From a bacterium (GTDB lineage Bacteria > Bdellovibrionota_C > UBA2361 > RFPC01), in assembly GCA_030431715.1 (NCBI GenBank), contig JAUIIO010000001.1:248001-312000 (forward strand): 64,000 nucleotides of DNA, given 5' to 3'. Below, one piece after another: positions 40,803-50,091 of the stretch. The translations under genes were made by a program, and so were the position numbers. The notes beneath the pieces were generated by a model, which made no database searches, was not told the DNA's origin, and saw nothing but the letters and a program-made list of their open reading frames with translations. Within the stretch, counting starts at the first letter, position 1. Each line of letters opens with the position of its first letter.

Positions 40803-41417
40803 GTGAAAGGTGGTCAAGCCTTTGAGGTTGCGATAGTCGTAGGTCTCGGAAATCCGGGGTCCGAATACGAGGGAACAAGGCACAATATAGGCTTTGATTT
40901 TCTTGACTATTTGCTCTCTCAATACGATCGGTCAGGTGCGAGTCTTACCGGGGGAGGCTGGAAGAGTAAATACGATGCTTTGCTGTCTGACATAAATCTC
41001 TCTGGAAAGAGAGTTATACTATGCAAGCCACAGACGTATATGAATTGTAGTGGTGAGCCTCTGGCGAAAGTTATGAACTTTCATAAAATTTCCCCGGAGA
41101 ACTGTCTTGTTGTACACGATGAAGTTGACCTTCCGTTTGGGGCGGTTCGAGTAAAACGTGGCGGTGGAGAAGCAGGGCATAACGGTCTTCGTTCTGTAAG
41201 CCAGAGACTTGGGACAAAGAACTATCTCCGTCTCAGGCTTGGCGTAGGACGGCCGGCGGGTGATGATAGACGTTTACCACTTGCTGATTGGGTTTTGAGG
41301 AGATTTTCTCCTGATGAGGCAAGAGAAATCCCTGATGTTTTACGTACGGGGGCTGATTTTTTGGAGAAGTGCTTCTCGGAAGGAATTGAGAAAGCAATGA
41401 ATAGTTATCATACATAG
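40803..41417 (+). CDS. pth: Peptidyl-tRNA hydrolase
   Basis: 204 residues from GTG 40803; the frame is open far upstream through rplY but that part is not Pth. Recycles peptidyl-tRNA. VVGLGNPGSEYEGTRHNIGF carries Asn and catalytic His; KPQTYMNCSGE and VVHDEVDLPFG carry Asn and Asp. Starts 7 bp after the rplY stop. No strong ribosome site, so coupling with rplY translation is likely. Confidence 0.93.
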   Translation: MKGGQAFEVAIVVGLGNPGSEYEGTRHNIGFDFLDYLLSQYDRSGASLTGGGWKSKYDALLSDINLSGKRVILCKPQTYMNCSGEPLAKVMNFHKISPENCLVVHDEVDLPFGAVRVKRGGGEAGHNGLRSVSQRLGTKNYLRLRLGVGRPAGDDRRLPLADWVLRRFSPDEAREIPDVLRTGADFLEKCFSEGIEKAMNSYHT

Positions 41418-41491
41418 CAGCGGTACTTGCAGTGATGCACTAACTATGAATGATATCGAGGGTGTAAAGAAGATACTGAGAGTTAAAACGT

Positions 41492-43555
41492 ATGGGAGTA
41501 CAGAATATGCTTGAATTACTAATGCCTATCGTTGGAGTCGGGGGTCTGGCGTTTGCTTATAAGACCTATTCAGAGATTGAATCACAGCCATCTGGCTCTG
41601 AGCGTATGCAGGAGATTGCTGGTTACATTCGAGAAGGTGCCATTACTTTCCTTAAAAAAGAAGCGAGTTATCTTATACTTTTCATCGCTGTGGTCTTTAT
41701 CCTCCTCTGGGCAGGGCTCAGTTTTGAGGTCGGTATTTCATATGTAGTTGGTTCGCTCTGCTCCCTTTTTGCCGGATTCGCTGGTATGACTGCTGCCACT
41801 TCAGCCAATGTTCGGACCACGCAAGCGGCCTCTCAAAATGATCAGGGCGCAGCTCTTATGACGGCTTTTAACGGTGGCGCCGTTATGGGTCTTAGCGTAG
41901 CAAGTCTCGGAATACTTGGGCTTGGAGTTCTTTATCTCGTGTTTGGTGAAGCTGATGCCGCTACCTACCTTGTGGGCTTTGGTATGGGGGCTTCCTCTGT
42001 GGCGCTTTTCGCTCGTGTGGGGGGTGGAATATATACGAAGGCAGCTGATGTTGGAGCTGACCTTGTAGGTAAAGTTGAAGCTGGAATCCCAGAAGACGAT
42101 CCTCGTAACCCCGGAGTTATCGCTGATAACGTTGGTGATAATGTAGGTGATGTTGCTGGTATGGGAGCTGATATCTTTGAATCTTATGTAGGTTCTATGA
42201 TCGCTGCTCTGGCAATTGGAGCAAGCCTAGCAGCTCCGGAGCTTAAAGAGATTACTGCATTTACAGGTGAAGGTTCTGGCACCGCTTGGGATTATCAAAA
42301 GTGGTTGATGCTTACACCATTTCTCATGGGTGTCGTAGGGCTTGTAGCATCTCTTGTTGGTATCAAGGCGATGAATTCTCTTAAGGACTCAGACCCATCC
42401 GCTGCTCTTAGAAATTCAACTTTCATTGCTGCTGCTATCTTCCTAATCGTAATGTTTCTGTATGCACTCTTTACGCCGGTAGATCTTCAAGTGTGGGTTG
42501 CTATGATATTCGGTACGCTCAGTGGTATTACTATCGGTCTTGCTGCTGAATATTACACCGCCTCAAAGCCTGTGTATCGTATCGCTGAAGCTTCGAAAAC
42601 GGGACCTGCTACAAATATCATCAGTGGTCTTTCTGTTGGCTTTATGAGCTGTGCTGCTCCGCTGGTTATCATTGCTGTTACAATCGTTATAGCGAATTGG
42701 TGTGCTGGCCTTTACGGTGTGGCAATTGCTGCGGCCGCAATGCTCTCAACTGTCGGTGTGACAATGAGTGTGGATGCGTATGGGCCTATCGCTGATAACG
42801 CAGGTGGTATCTCTGAGATGGCTGAGCTTGGTCCTGAGACTCGTGCTATTACCGATAAGCTTGATAGCATTGGGAATACTACTGCTGCTATTGGAAAGGG
42901 GTTTGCTATCGGTTCAGCGGCTCTTACAGCGTTGGCTTTGTTTGCTGCTTATGCACAAACACTTGAGCAGGCCAGTCTTCAAGTTGACTTCTCGATTGTT
43001 AATCCAAATCTTATCATCGGGGTACTCATTGGAGCATCGCTTCCTTGTATCATTTCAGCTCTGACAATGACTTCTGTTGGAAAAGCTGCGGCTGAGATGG
43101 TGACAGAGATTCGTCGTCAGTTTAAGGAAATTCCTGGACTGTTAGAAGGTAAGGAAGGGGTTAAGCCTGAAGTAAGTAAGTGTGTTGAGATTTCAACTCG
43201 TGCGGCACTTTCGGAGATGAGACTTCCGGGACTTATCGCTGTAATTGCTCCAGTTATCGTTGGCTTCGTACTTGGAGCTGCGTCACTTGCTGGAATGCTT
43301 CTTGGTTCTACTGTGGTTGGTGTTGTGCTAGCTCTGTTCATGGCAAATGCCGGTGGAGCATGGGATAACGCCAAGAAATACATCGAACAAGGGATTGTCG
43401 AGGGTGAAGAGAAGGGAACTGAAGCTCACAAGGCGGCAGTTGTTGGTGATACTGTTGGTGATCCGTTTAAGGATACATCTGGGCCAGCGCTCAACATTCT
43501 TATTAAACTTATGTCTATCGTAGCTCTGCTTATAGCACCTGCGCTATCGTTCTAA
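41492..43555 (+). CDS. hppA: Membrane-bound ion-pumping pyrophosphatase
   Basis: 687 residues, about 16 membrane helices. Couples PPi hydrolysis to H+ or Na+ export. [19 protein letters not shown] is the substrate-binding signature, and [12 protein letters not shown] the last conserved block. The block [16 protein letters not shown] has Ala where K+-independent enzymes have Lys, so this is the K+-dependent class. H+ versus Na+ selectivity cannot be decided. Start ATG 41492 or 41507. The gene stands between pth and rpsF. Confidence 0.96.
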   Translation: MGVQNMLELLMPIVGVGGLAFAYKTYSEIESQPSGSERMQEIAGYIREGAITFLKKEASYLILFIAVVFILLWAGLSFEVGISYVVGSLCSLFAGFAGMTAATSANVRTTQAASQNDQGAALMTAFNGGAVMGLSVASLGILGLGVLYLVFGEADAATYLVGFGMGASSVALFARVGGGIYTKAADVGADLVGKVEAGIPEDDPRNPGVIADNVGDNVGDVAGMGADIFESYVGSMIAALAIGASLAAPELKEITAFTGEGSGTAWDYQKWLMLTPFLMGVVGLVASLVGIKAMNSLKDSDPSAALRNSTFIAAAIFLIVMFLYALFTPVDLQVWVAMIFGTLSGITIGLAAEYYTASKPVYRIAEASKTGPATNIISGLSVGFMSCAAPLVIIAVTIVIANWCAGLYGVAIAAAAMLSTVGVTMSVDAYGPIADNAGGISEMAELGPETRAITDKLDSIGNTTAAIGKGFAIGSAALTALALFAAYAQTLEQASLQVDFSIVNPNLIIGVLIGASLPCIISALTMTSVGKAAAEMVTEIRRQFKEIPGLLEGKEGVKPEVSKCVEISTRAALSEMRLPGLIAVIAPVIVGFVLGAASLAGMLLGSTVVGVVLALFMANAGGAWDNAKKYIEQGIVEGEEKGTEAHKAAVVGDTVGDPFKDTSGPALNILIKLMSIVALLIAPALSF

Positions 43556-43587
43556 TTGATTAAGATTCGAGAATAGGGAAAAATCTT

Positions 43588-43947
43588 ATGATGCGGAAAT
43601 ATGAATCAATAATAATATTCGATCCAAAGCTCTCTGACGCGCGCGTTAAAGAAGCTTGTGATAAGGTCACTAAATTTGTCGAAGACAATGGAGGATCTGA
43701 CCTTGTAACTGACACATGGGGAAAGCGCGAGTTGCCTTATCCGATGAAGAAGTGTTCTATCGGAAATTACTTCGTGTTTTACTTTGAGTCTGATAATGCA
43801 GATCTCGTGAATGAGCTTCAGGCACAGCTTCGAATTACAGAAGGGGTACTTAAGTTCCAATCACATCGTATACACGACCGAGTGCGTAAGTTCAGAGGAA
43901 GCACTTCGGAAAACACAGAAAGTACTGAGGAGCAAGACGCTGCTTAG
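43588..43947 (+). CDS. rpsF: 30S ribosomal protein S6
   Basis: 119 residues. RKYESIIIFDP beginning, TWGKRELPYPMKK and YFVFYFES match bS6. The C-terminus has an acidic Glu/Thr-rich tail (about 20 residues). ATG 43588 or 43591, GGGAAAAATC upstream. The usual neighbours rpsR and ssb are missing between it and rplI. Confidence 0.94.
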   Translation: MMRKYESIIIFDPKLSDARVKEACDKVTKFVEDNGGSDLVTDTWGKRELPYPMKKCSIGNYFVFYFESDNADLVNELQAQLRITEGVLKFQSHRIHDRVRKFRGSTSENTESTEEQDAA

Positions 43948-43974
43948 GATTAAGGTATTTGCGAGGAAATAGTT

Positions 43975-44574
43975 ATGGCAATTATGAAAATTATTCTTCA
44001 AGAGAATTACCCTTCTCTTGGTTATGTAGGTGATATTGTCACCGTTAAGAAGGGTTATGCTCGAAACTTTCTCATTCCAAATAAGATAGGTATCGAGGTT
44101 ACGTCACGCGGTGCAAGAATGCTAAAGCATTTGCTTGCTGGTATCGATTCTAAAAAGATTCGACTTAAGAAAGATGCTGAGGAGCTTGCCCAAAAGCTTC
44201 AGGGTGAGAAGCTTGAATTCTCCTTGAAGATTGGTGCAGGTGGAAAGAGCTTTGGTTCTATTACCTCACGTGATGTTCACAAAGCGCTTACAGAAGAAAA
44301 AGGGTACGATCTTGATAAGAAGCAAGTACGCCTTGCTGAGCCGCTTAAAACTCCTGGTGAGTTTAAGGTCACCGTACAGCTTCATTCTGAAGTTGCTGCT
44401 GAGGTTCCTGTTGTAGTTGAAGGAATTAAAACTGCTACTAAGAAGGGCGGAGCTCGTAAAGAAAAGGTAAGCGCCGCGGACGGTGATGTTACTGATGCTT
44501 CTGCTGAAGAAAATGTCGAGAACGTTTCGTCAGAATCAGTAGATCCTGAGGCTACTATCTCAGAAGAGATATAG
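43975..44574 (+). CDS. rplI: 50S ribosomal protein L9
   Basis: 199 residues. LGYVGDIVTVKKGYARNFLIPN is the L9 signature near the N-terminus; FGSITSRDV and the C-terminal domain through VPVVVEGIK complete a normal 150-residue protein. About 45 extra residues, Glu/Ala/Ser-rich and acidic, follow, so the tail is unusual. GAGGAAAT lies upstream of ATG 43975, 27 bp after rpsF. Confidence 0.94.
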   Translation: MAIMKIILQENYPSLGYVGDIVTVKKGYARNFLIPNKIGIEVTSRGARMLKHLLAGIDSKKIRLKKDAEELAQKLQGEKLEFSLKIGAGGKSFGSITSRDVHKALTEEKGYDLDKKQVRLAEPLKTPGEFKVTVQLHSEVAAEVPVVVEGIKTATKKGGARKEKVSAADGDVTDASAEENVENVSSESVDPEATISEEI

Positions 44575-44630
44575 TCGCGGTTTCTTTGTCTGTTACATTT
44601 TGTCCTGTCATTTTTGACTAAACTGTCCCT

Positions 44631-45554
44631 ATGGCTGCACTGGCTGAGAGAAAACTTATCTATCCGCTCTTTCTCAGCGTGTTATTCATAGCTGCGTTTA
44701 CGGTTCCGGTCTTCTTCTTCTTGAATCTGAATAGTCGTGAAGAAGAGGAATCACCGGATGTTCATGATGAAAGTGGTATCCCTGTTACGCTGGCAGTCCC
44801 TGATGCAAATAATTTTATTAGTGTAGCCTCCTCAGATGCTCTTAGCCCCAGCGCTGACTCTGAGTTCCTGTTTTGGGTCTGGTTTCGATTAAAGAAGCTT
44901 CCGGAAGAAGGAGAGGCTGTTGTTTTTGTAGCTAAAATTGATGCCACTGAGCGATCAAACTCCGGGTATACGATCGGTATTACCAGAGAAGGCGATCGTA
45001 TATTGCCAATTGTATACTGGAGAGATGAAAGTGGCGTAGGGGAGTCTCATACCTTCGCCGATATGAGTATCTTTCCTCGGGATTGGACGATGCTCGCCTT
45101 AAGCTTTACTGGTGGAAAGTATCTTAGCCTGCATGGATATAGTTTGAATGCGGGAAGTGCGGACGGTGAGATTCCAAGTCAGTCGGATGATGTGGCTCCT
45201 GAACTTCTCGGAGCGTATGAACTCGATCCGGTGGTCGTTCCGTTTAGTACAAAACCGCTTGTTCTCGGTGCGCTGAGTAATGGGAGATTTCGCGGTAAGA
45301 TTGGCCCCTTTGGTATGCTTAAAACGGAGGATTTGCGTCAAAAGCTTCCCTCTGTACTGAAACATCTCATCACTCATCATTCAGAGTCACCACTTGCAGC
45401 TGACTCGGCAGCACTTTCGCTTCTTGTCGTGAATGGAGAAGAGGATCTGTCCTCTTATCACCATGAAGTGAAGAACAGATCGGCAAGAGTACGAAGAAGG
45501 AAAAAGGATAATGGCAACAACCACCAAAACCAAGAAGAAAACGCGGAAGATTGA
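44631..45554 (+). CDS. Membrane-anchored LamG-like (concanavalin-fold) protein
   Basis: 307 residues. One N-terminal membrane helix (about 9-31) is followed by an acidic linker and a beta-sandwich region (about 75-240) with the LamG-type pattern: SEFLFWVWFRLKKLP, GYTIGITREG, WTMLALSFTGGKYLSLHGY and ALSNGRFRGKIGPF. The last 35 residues are basic then Asn/Gln/Glu-rich. The 3' end overlaps the next gene by 44 bp. Possibly a periplasmic or surface binder; function unknown. Confidence 0.65.
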   Translation: MAALAERKLIYPLFLSVLFIAAFTVPVFFFLNLNSREEEESPDVHDESGIPVTLAVPDANNFISVASSDALSPSADSEFLFWVWFRLKKLPEEGEAVVFVAKIDATERSNSGYTIGITREGDRILPIVYWRDESGVGESHTFADMSIFPRDWTMLALSFTGGKYLSLHGYSLNAGSADGEIPSQSDDVAPELLGAYELDPVVVPFSTKPLVLGALSNGRFRGKIGPFGMLKTEDLRQKLPSVLKHLITHHSESPLAADSAALSLLVVNGEEDLSSYHHEVKNRSARVRRRKKDNGNNHQNQEENAED

Positions 45555-46158
45555 GAGCTTCTTTCCTACAAGCGTATACAGCACAAAACTTCTCACCCCC
45601 TCTTCAAAGCTTCATAAGGACGTTCTAGAAGATTGTTACCTCATTCAAGAAAAAGACGATGATGGAAGAGCGTGGTCTAAATCAAATTATGTTGGTGGAT
45701 ATACATCTTATAGTTCGTATTCAGAGCTTCACCTCTTAAATAGCACCTTTCACCAACTCGAAAAGAAGATACATGAACACGTTCTCGCCTTCGCGAAAGA
45801 ACTCGATATGGATCTTCAGGGGGCTGATACCTATATGACTGATTGTTGGCTAAATATTATGCCAGCACGTACCGCCCATTCCCTGCACATACATCCGCTC
45901 TCATTTATTAGTGGGACATACTATGTAAAGACTCCTCGAAATTGTTCTGGTATTACTTTTGAAGATCCGAGACTTCCGAGGTTTATGGCAGCTCCACCGA
46001 AGCAGGCAAAGGCAAAAATTTCAAATAAAACACACATTGAACTTAAGCCACGAGCTGGGGATCTTGTCCTTTTTGAGAGTTGGTTAGGTCATGAAGTAAA
46101 AGCTGCAGAGACTGAAGAAGAGCGAGTAAGTGTAAGCTTTAACTATGGCTGGGGCTAG
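45511..46158 (+). CDS. 2OG-Fe(II) oxygenase-like protein (TIGR02466 type)
   Basis: 215 residues. PARTAHSLHIHPLSFISGTYYVKTP gives the HxH/Y core (cited here in parts: SLHIHPLS), with GDLVLFESWLGHEVKAA and RVSVSFNYGW supplying the distal His and Arg. This matches the putative 2-oxoglutarate-dependent oxygenase family seen beside structural or glycan genes. It begins 44 bp inside the preceding LamG gene in another frame, indicating co-translation. ATG 45511. Confidence 0.82.
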   Translation: MATTTKTKKKTRKIESFFPTSVYSTKLLTPSSKLHKDVLEDCYLIQEKDDDGRAWSKSNYVGGYTSYSSYSELHLLNSTFHQLEKKIHEHVLAFAKELDMDLQGADTYMTDCWLNIMPARTAHSLHIHPLSFISGTYYVKTPRNCSGITFEDPRLPRFMAAPPKQAKAKISNKTHIELKPRAGDLVLFESWLGHEVKAAETEEERVSVSFNYGWG

Positions 46159-46855
46159 TTTTTAGCACGTTCGACTCCTCCCATTTCGCGAGCGATTTTA
46201 TCGCTGTCGCGTGTAAGAATGGTGTAAAGAGGAGGGCCCCTAGAGGTATGAGAAAGAGCGCTGTGGTAATAGCTCCAAGCATGAGTACCGAGGTAAGGTT
46301 TTTTGTTATTACTTTTACTCGGTATGAAAAAGAATGTCCCTGAAGCTGAAGCGGTAAGTCGAAGTATTCAAATGCAATCAAGTAAAAACTAATGGGCAGT
46401 GCCAGAGGAGCCAGTATTGGAATAAAGGTAGATATACTTAGGGTCCCAATGAAAATAAGCTTATAAAGCTCGTGAACGGTGCCACGTAGAAGTGCTTTTA
46501 CAAAAGAGGGATCGTCAGCTACTTCTTTGAGTCCAGCTGTCTTCATCACGTCGATAGTAATGGTTTCGTAATAGAGACTGCCAAGAAGGGATGTCGTGAT
46601 ATAGGAGATAAAGGCGCAGAACAGGATAATAAAAAAAGACACTATCCATTCTAGGCCGAACTGAAGCCAGTTTGTGTCAAAGTGATACAAGAAGTTGGTG
46701 ATATCTGCGCGATAATAGAGACCGAAAGCGACAGTGATGACAAAGCTCGCTATTCCTATGGCAAAGGGAATAAGACATTTGGAGAAGAGTCGAGGGCTGG
46801 ATAATATCAGTCCTATACTTTGGAGAAGATAAAGCGGGACAAGTAATGCACGCAT
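46139..46855 (-). CDS. EI24/CysZ-like membrane protein
   Basis: 238 residues from ATG 46855 (MRALLVPLY); the frame extends upstream but the ATG overlaps the preceding stop (TGATG), so coupled. Five to six membrane helices with the EI24-domain pattern (FSKCLIPFAIGIASF, WLQFGLEWIVSFFIILF, LAPLALPISFYLIAFEYFD, the latter including the FEYxD-type motif). CysZ members carry sulfate; others of this family are uncharacterised. Confidence 0.78.
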   Translation of the reverse strand: MRALLVPLYLLQSIGLILSSPRLFSKCLIPFAIGIASFVITVAFGLYYRADITNFLYHFDTNWLQFGLEWIVSFFIILFCAFISYITTSLLGSLYYETITIDVMKTAGLKEVADDPSFVKALLRGTVHELYKLIFIGTLSISTFIPILAPLALPISFYLIAFEYFDLPLQLQGHSFSYRVKVITKNLTSVLMLGAITTALFLIPLGALLFTPFLHATAIKSLAKWEESNVLKTSPSHS

Positions 46856-47256
46856 CACTTTACTGGAGTCTCCTGTGTCTCTTCGCGTGCCGGCAGAAGA
46901 ATGAGGGACGTCAGCATGCATATTGCAGCAAGTGCGAGGAAGCATTTTCCGCCGAGAATGCAAAAACGATAGAAGCCGTATCTCGCCTGTAAGTACTGCA
47001 GGTTCTTATCGTTTTCGACTCGTGGTGCTTTCACGTCCCGAATCTGATACTGGCTGTGGTATTCAAGCAGGAGTTTCTCATAATCGTCAGCCCGGTTGTA
47101 TCCTACAAGAAGGTTCCCAGCGCCAAGAAGTAGCAGGAGTACGCCGACAAGCAAGATAGCGCGCGAGGTACGGAGCATGCGTAATACCCGTTTCTCGTCA
47201 GTATTCTTTTCCGGCAGTATCGCAGAATGAGACAACATATCACAATCGTATATCAC
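46855..47256 (-). CDS. Two-helix membrane protein of unknown function
   Basis: 133 residues. Membrane segments at about 34-52 (ILLVGVLLLLLGAGNLLVGY) and 102-122 (LGGKCFLALAAICMLTSLIL), with a periplasmic or cytosolic charged loop between. Translationally coupled to the EI24-like gene. Not recognised. Confidence 0.6.
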   Translation of the reverse strand: MIYDCDMLSHSAILPEKNTDEKRVLRMLRTSRAILLVGVLLLLLGAGNLLVGYNRADDYEKLLLEYHSQYQIRDVKAPRVENDKNLQYLQARYGFYRFCILGGKCFLALAAICMLTSLILLPAREETQETPVK

Positions 47257-47420
47257 ATCTTATGTCGCGGGAGAAGAAAGTGATTTTTCGTGTCGGCCTA
47301 GCGTATTGTTAGAGGAGGGGCCACGGGTGTTTGTGTCTTTTACAGGGCACTTCAGCGACTTCTTACGGTACCCCCGTAAATTCTTCTCTTTCAAGTTTAT
47401 ACGTATTTTCATATCATGCG

Positions 47421-47813
47421 ATGGTGATGGAACAACGACTCACTAGAACAGAGAGGGGAGTAAGTAAAATAACGCTCCTTGTTTTTGGGCTCCTGATAGC
47501 AGGGGTGGTGTATTCCTCATATCGTATTATGCCGTTTTACTATTACTACTATGAGATACAGAATCAGATGGATGCGCTAACAAGAGTTGCCTCCACTCAT
47601 ACCGATCAGGAGATTCGCAAAAAACTCATCTATCACATTAAAAAATATCAGCTTCCCGTTTCCCCGGAGGAAATTGTCATCGTACGAGATGGAGGCAAAA
47701 TTGAGATGAGTCTTGAGTATGATGAGGTCTTTTATATTACCCTAGGTAATAAAGATTATGATATTCATACCTTTCACTTTCATGCATACGCGGAAGGGGA
47801 TGTGCCTCTCTAA
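47421..47813 (+). CDS. DUF4845-like small membrane protein
   Basis: 130 residues from ATG 47421 (MVMEQRLTRTERG; ATG 47427 possible). One membrane helix (about 17-35), then YYYYYEIQNQMDALTR and a beta-rich part with VIVRDGGKIEMSLEYDEVFYI. The arrangement of one helix followed by a small soluble domain fits DUF4845-type proteins, some of which are found near lepB. The first 30 residues of the longer ORF are not convincing. Confidence 0.6.
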   Translation: MVMEQRLTRTERGVSKITLLVFGLLIAGVVYSSYRIMPFYYYYYEIQNQMDALTRVASTHTDQEIRKKLIYHIKKYQLPVSPEEIVIVRDGGKIEMSLEYDEVFYITLGNKDYDIHTFHFHAYAEGDVPL

Positions 47814-47883
47814 GTGCTAAGGTGGTTTAGTCTGTCTTGCTGTCTATGCCTTCTTGTGTACTTCATTTTTAATCTTCCTCTTA

Positions 47884-48084
47884 ATCTTGCACTTGCACCA
47901 AACTTCAAGCATCCGTCATTGCGAGGAGCTGAGGCGTTAGCCGAACGACGCGGCAATCTCCTCGAAGTGGCTTCAACTGATTTGGGATTGCCGCGTCGTT
48001 CGACATGAATGTCTCGCTATTTTGCTTGCAGCAAAATGCCTGACGGCACGCGCCTCGCAATGACTTATGGTGCAAGTGCAAGAT
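47884..48084. repeat. Nested inverted repeats enclosing a REP-like element
   Basis: Outer arms ATCTTGCACTTGCACC and GGTGCAAGTGCAAGAT flank an inner element (47915-48064) with terminal repeats GTCATTGCGAGG and CCTCGCAATGAC. Inside, GAACGACGCGGCAATC (about 47943-47958) and GATTGCCGCGTCGTTC (about 47986-48001) pair, and ATTTTGCTTGCAGCAAAAT (48019-48037) is a hairpin. Left half shared with 14583-14626. Confidence 0.78.
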
Positions 48085-48362
48085 GAAGAGAAAGGGGAAG
48101 GTTTGTGGTAGCCACGTTATCAACGACTTAGCCCACGTATCCACAGGCGTCATGTCTTGATTGTATTGGGGATATGGCTGTGATACAGTCCTATGAAGGC
48201 CTTTAATGCAAAACAGTGAGTTTGCTAAGGTGAGTACTAATGTCCTTATTGAATTTATTCAATTCAACTCATCCTTGTGCATTTTTCTTGCGTTTTGCTT
48301 CTCATCTTAGAGATGTTCTAGATGCGTAAAGGTATACGTTACTCGATTTCAGGAGGTTAACC
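48085..48362. other. Leader region of the pyrimidine operon
   Basis: 278 bp before pyrR, ending in a strong AGGAGGT ribosome site (48351-48357). I looked for the PyrR-binding anti-antiterminator consensus and for a U-rich terminator and saw neither. A short reading frame of eight codons starts at ATG 48193 (MKAFNAKQ). The window 47814-48362 as a whole is non-coding. Confidence 0.5.
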
Positions 48363-48938
48363 ATGAGTTCTGATGATAAACACTCTATACCAACGGATTG
48401 GAAGACCGTCGTTGATACCGCTGCGATCGATCGATGTCTTACGAGAATGAGTTACGAAATTCTTGAGCGTAAAGACTCAGAAGGAGAGGTTGCTATAGTT
48501 GGGATTAGGACAGCTGGAGAGTTTCTGGGTCGTCGTATCCACGATAAGATCTGTGAGATTGAAGGCAAAGAGATACCATTTGGCGTGATCGATATTACAC
48601 TCTACCGTGATGATCTCTCTCACTCATCTGAGCAACCTATGCTTAAGGCAACAGATCTTCCTTTCCCTGTTTCTGGTCACCGCATCATACTTGTAGACGA
48701 TGTTCTTTATACGGGACGTACCATAAGAGCAGCGCTCGATGCGATTATCGACTTTGGGAGGCCTACATGTGTAGAGCTTGCCGTTCTTGCAGATCGGGGA
48801 CATCGAGAATTTCCAATTCGTCCAGATTATGTCGGAAAGAACATTCCGACGTCAAAAGATGAGTTTGTTCGAGTTCGTTTATCAGAGATGGGGTATGAAA
48901 ACGATGGGGTGTATCTTATACAAGACCACTCTATTTAA
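48363..48938 (+). CDS. pyrR: PyrR bifunctional regulator / uracil phosphoribosyltransferase
   Basis: 191 residues. Conserved IVGIRTAGEFLGRRI, the DITLYRDDLS loop and PRPP-binding VDDVLYTGRT. In many bacteria PyrR binds the pyr leader RNA with UMP to stop transcription and also makes UMP from uracil. First gene of the pyr operon. Length fits the family. Confidence 0.96.
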   Translation: MSSDDKHSIPTDWKTVVDTAAIDRCLTRMSYEILERKDSEGEVAIVGIRTAGEFLGRRIHDKICEIEGKEIPFGVIDITLYRDDLSHSSEQPMLKATDLPFPVSGHRIILVDDVLYTGRTIRAALDAIIDFGRPTCVELAVLADRGHREFPIRPDYVGKNIPTSKDEFVRVRLSEMGYENDGVYLIQDHSI

Positions 48939-48963
48939 TGAGATTCTTCAGGAGCACGGGAAA

Positions 48964-50091
48964 ATGGAGAATGCTGCACTACAGGAAGCTATGACTGGGA
49001 ATAAGAATATTGCCGGAACGCCCTCACTTTTACAGGGAGGCGCTAAAAAGCTAGAAGGAGTCGAGCGCTCATCACTCTGTTATCCTGATCATCTGCTTTC
49101 TATCGAGTCGCTCACTTCAGAGCAATTAACTCAGCTTATTGAGAGTTCTAATTCTTTTATTGAAATATCTGAAAGAGAATTAAAGAAAGTACCGGCACTT
49201 CGTGGAAAAACAATTATCAATGTATTCTTGGAAGCGAGCACTCGTACGAGAGTAAGCTTTGAAATTGCAGGTAAAAGGCTTTCGGCTGATACTATTAATA
49301 TCTCTGGTAGTGGGTCCTCTATGTCAAAGGGGGAGAGTTTGCTGGACATGGCAAGAACGCTTGAGGCAATGAAGCCAGACGTCGTTGTTGTTCGTCACCG
49401 AGCAGGTGGCGCCCCTCATTTTCTAGCTCAAGAGCTCAATAAGAGATATGAGAAGCTTGCGCAGCGTGGCCAGCGCGTGAGCACACGAACGGCGATCGTA
49501 AATGCTGGTGATGGCATGCACGAGCATCCCACGCAGGCGCTTCTTGATATCCTGACTCTTTACCGAAAATTTGATCAAGACATGAAAAAAATATCCGGTA
49601 AGAAAGTGGCTATTGTCGGTGATATTCGTCATTCCAGAGTTGCCCGTAGTAATATTTGGGCTCATTTTCTTCTAGGAAATGAAGTTAGGCTTGTTGGCCC
49701 ACCAACACTCGTGCCCCAAGACTATCTTGGAGCTTTTGCTGAAGGTGGTAAGATCTCAATTCATCATGACCTTGAAAGTGGACTCGAAGATGTTGATTTT
49801 ATCATGGTGCTCAGGATGCAGCTTGAGCGTCAGGAAGGCTTTTTTGTTCCTAACCTTGAACAGTATACGAGACTCTATTGTGTCACGGAGCAGAGAGTTC
49901 GTAATTTTGCTAAGCCAGAAACGGTCGTTATGCATCCCGGACCTGTAAATCGTGGCATAGAAATTAGCCGTGATATTTTAGAAGGGGAACGAAGCCTTAT
50001 TGAAGAGCAAGTTAAGCACGGAGTTGCAGTACGTATGGCTGTACTGTTTCATCTGGCTACGGGACGAAGTAGCGAGGGAGGGGAGTCGTGA
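48964..50091 (+). CDS. pyrB: Aspartate carbamoyltransferase catalytic subunit
   Basis: 375 residues from ATG 48964 (AGGAG about 9 nt upstream); the longer reading frame reaches back into pyrR but is not ATCase. Forms carbamoyl aspartate. STRTRVSFE binds carbamoyl phosphate; HEHPTQALLD and MHPGPVNRG complete the active site. The N-terminus has about 45 residues more than E. coli PyrB. No pyrI is present. The stop overlaps the pyrC start (GTGA). Confidence 0.95.
   Translation: MENAALQEAMTGNKNIAGTPSLLQGGAKKLEGVERSSLCYPDHLLSIESLTSEQLTQLIESSNSFIEISERELKKVPALRGKTIINVFLEASTRTRVSFEIAGKRLSADTINISGSGSSMSKGESLLDMARTLEAMKPDVVVVRHRAGGAPHFLAQELNKRYEKLAQRGQRVSTRTAIVNAGDGMHEHPTQALLDILTLYRKFDQDMKKISGKKVAIVGDIRHSRVARSNIWAHFLLGNEVRLVGPPTLVPQDYLGAFAEGGKISIHHDLESGLEDVDFIMVLRMQLERQEGFFVPNLEQYTRLYCVTEQRVRNFAKPETVVMHPGPVNRGIEISRDILEGERSLIEEQVKHGVAVRMAVLFHLATGRSSEGGES

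Noticed and set aside
40414..40878. 154-codon minus ORF opposite rplY
   Set aside because: Antisense of the Ala/Glu tail of L25.
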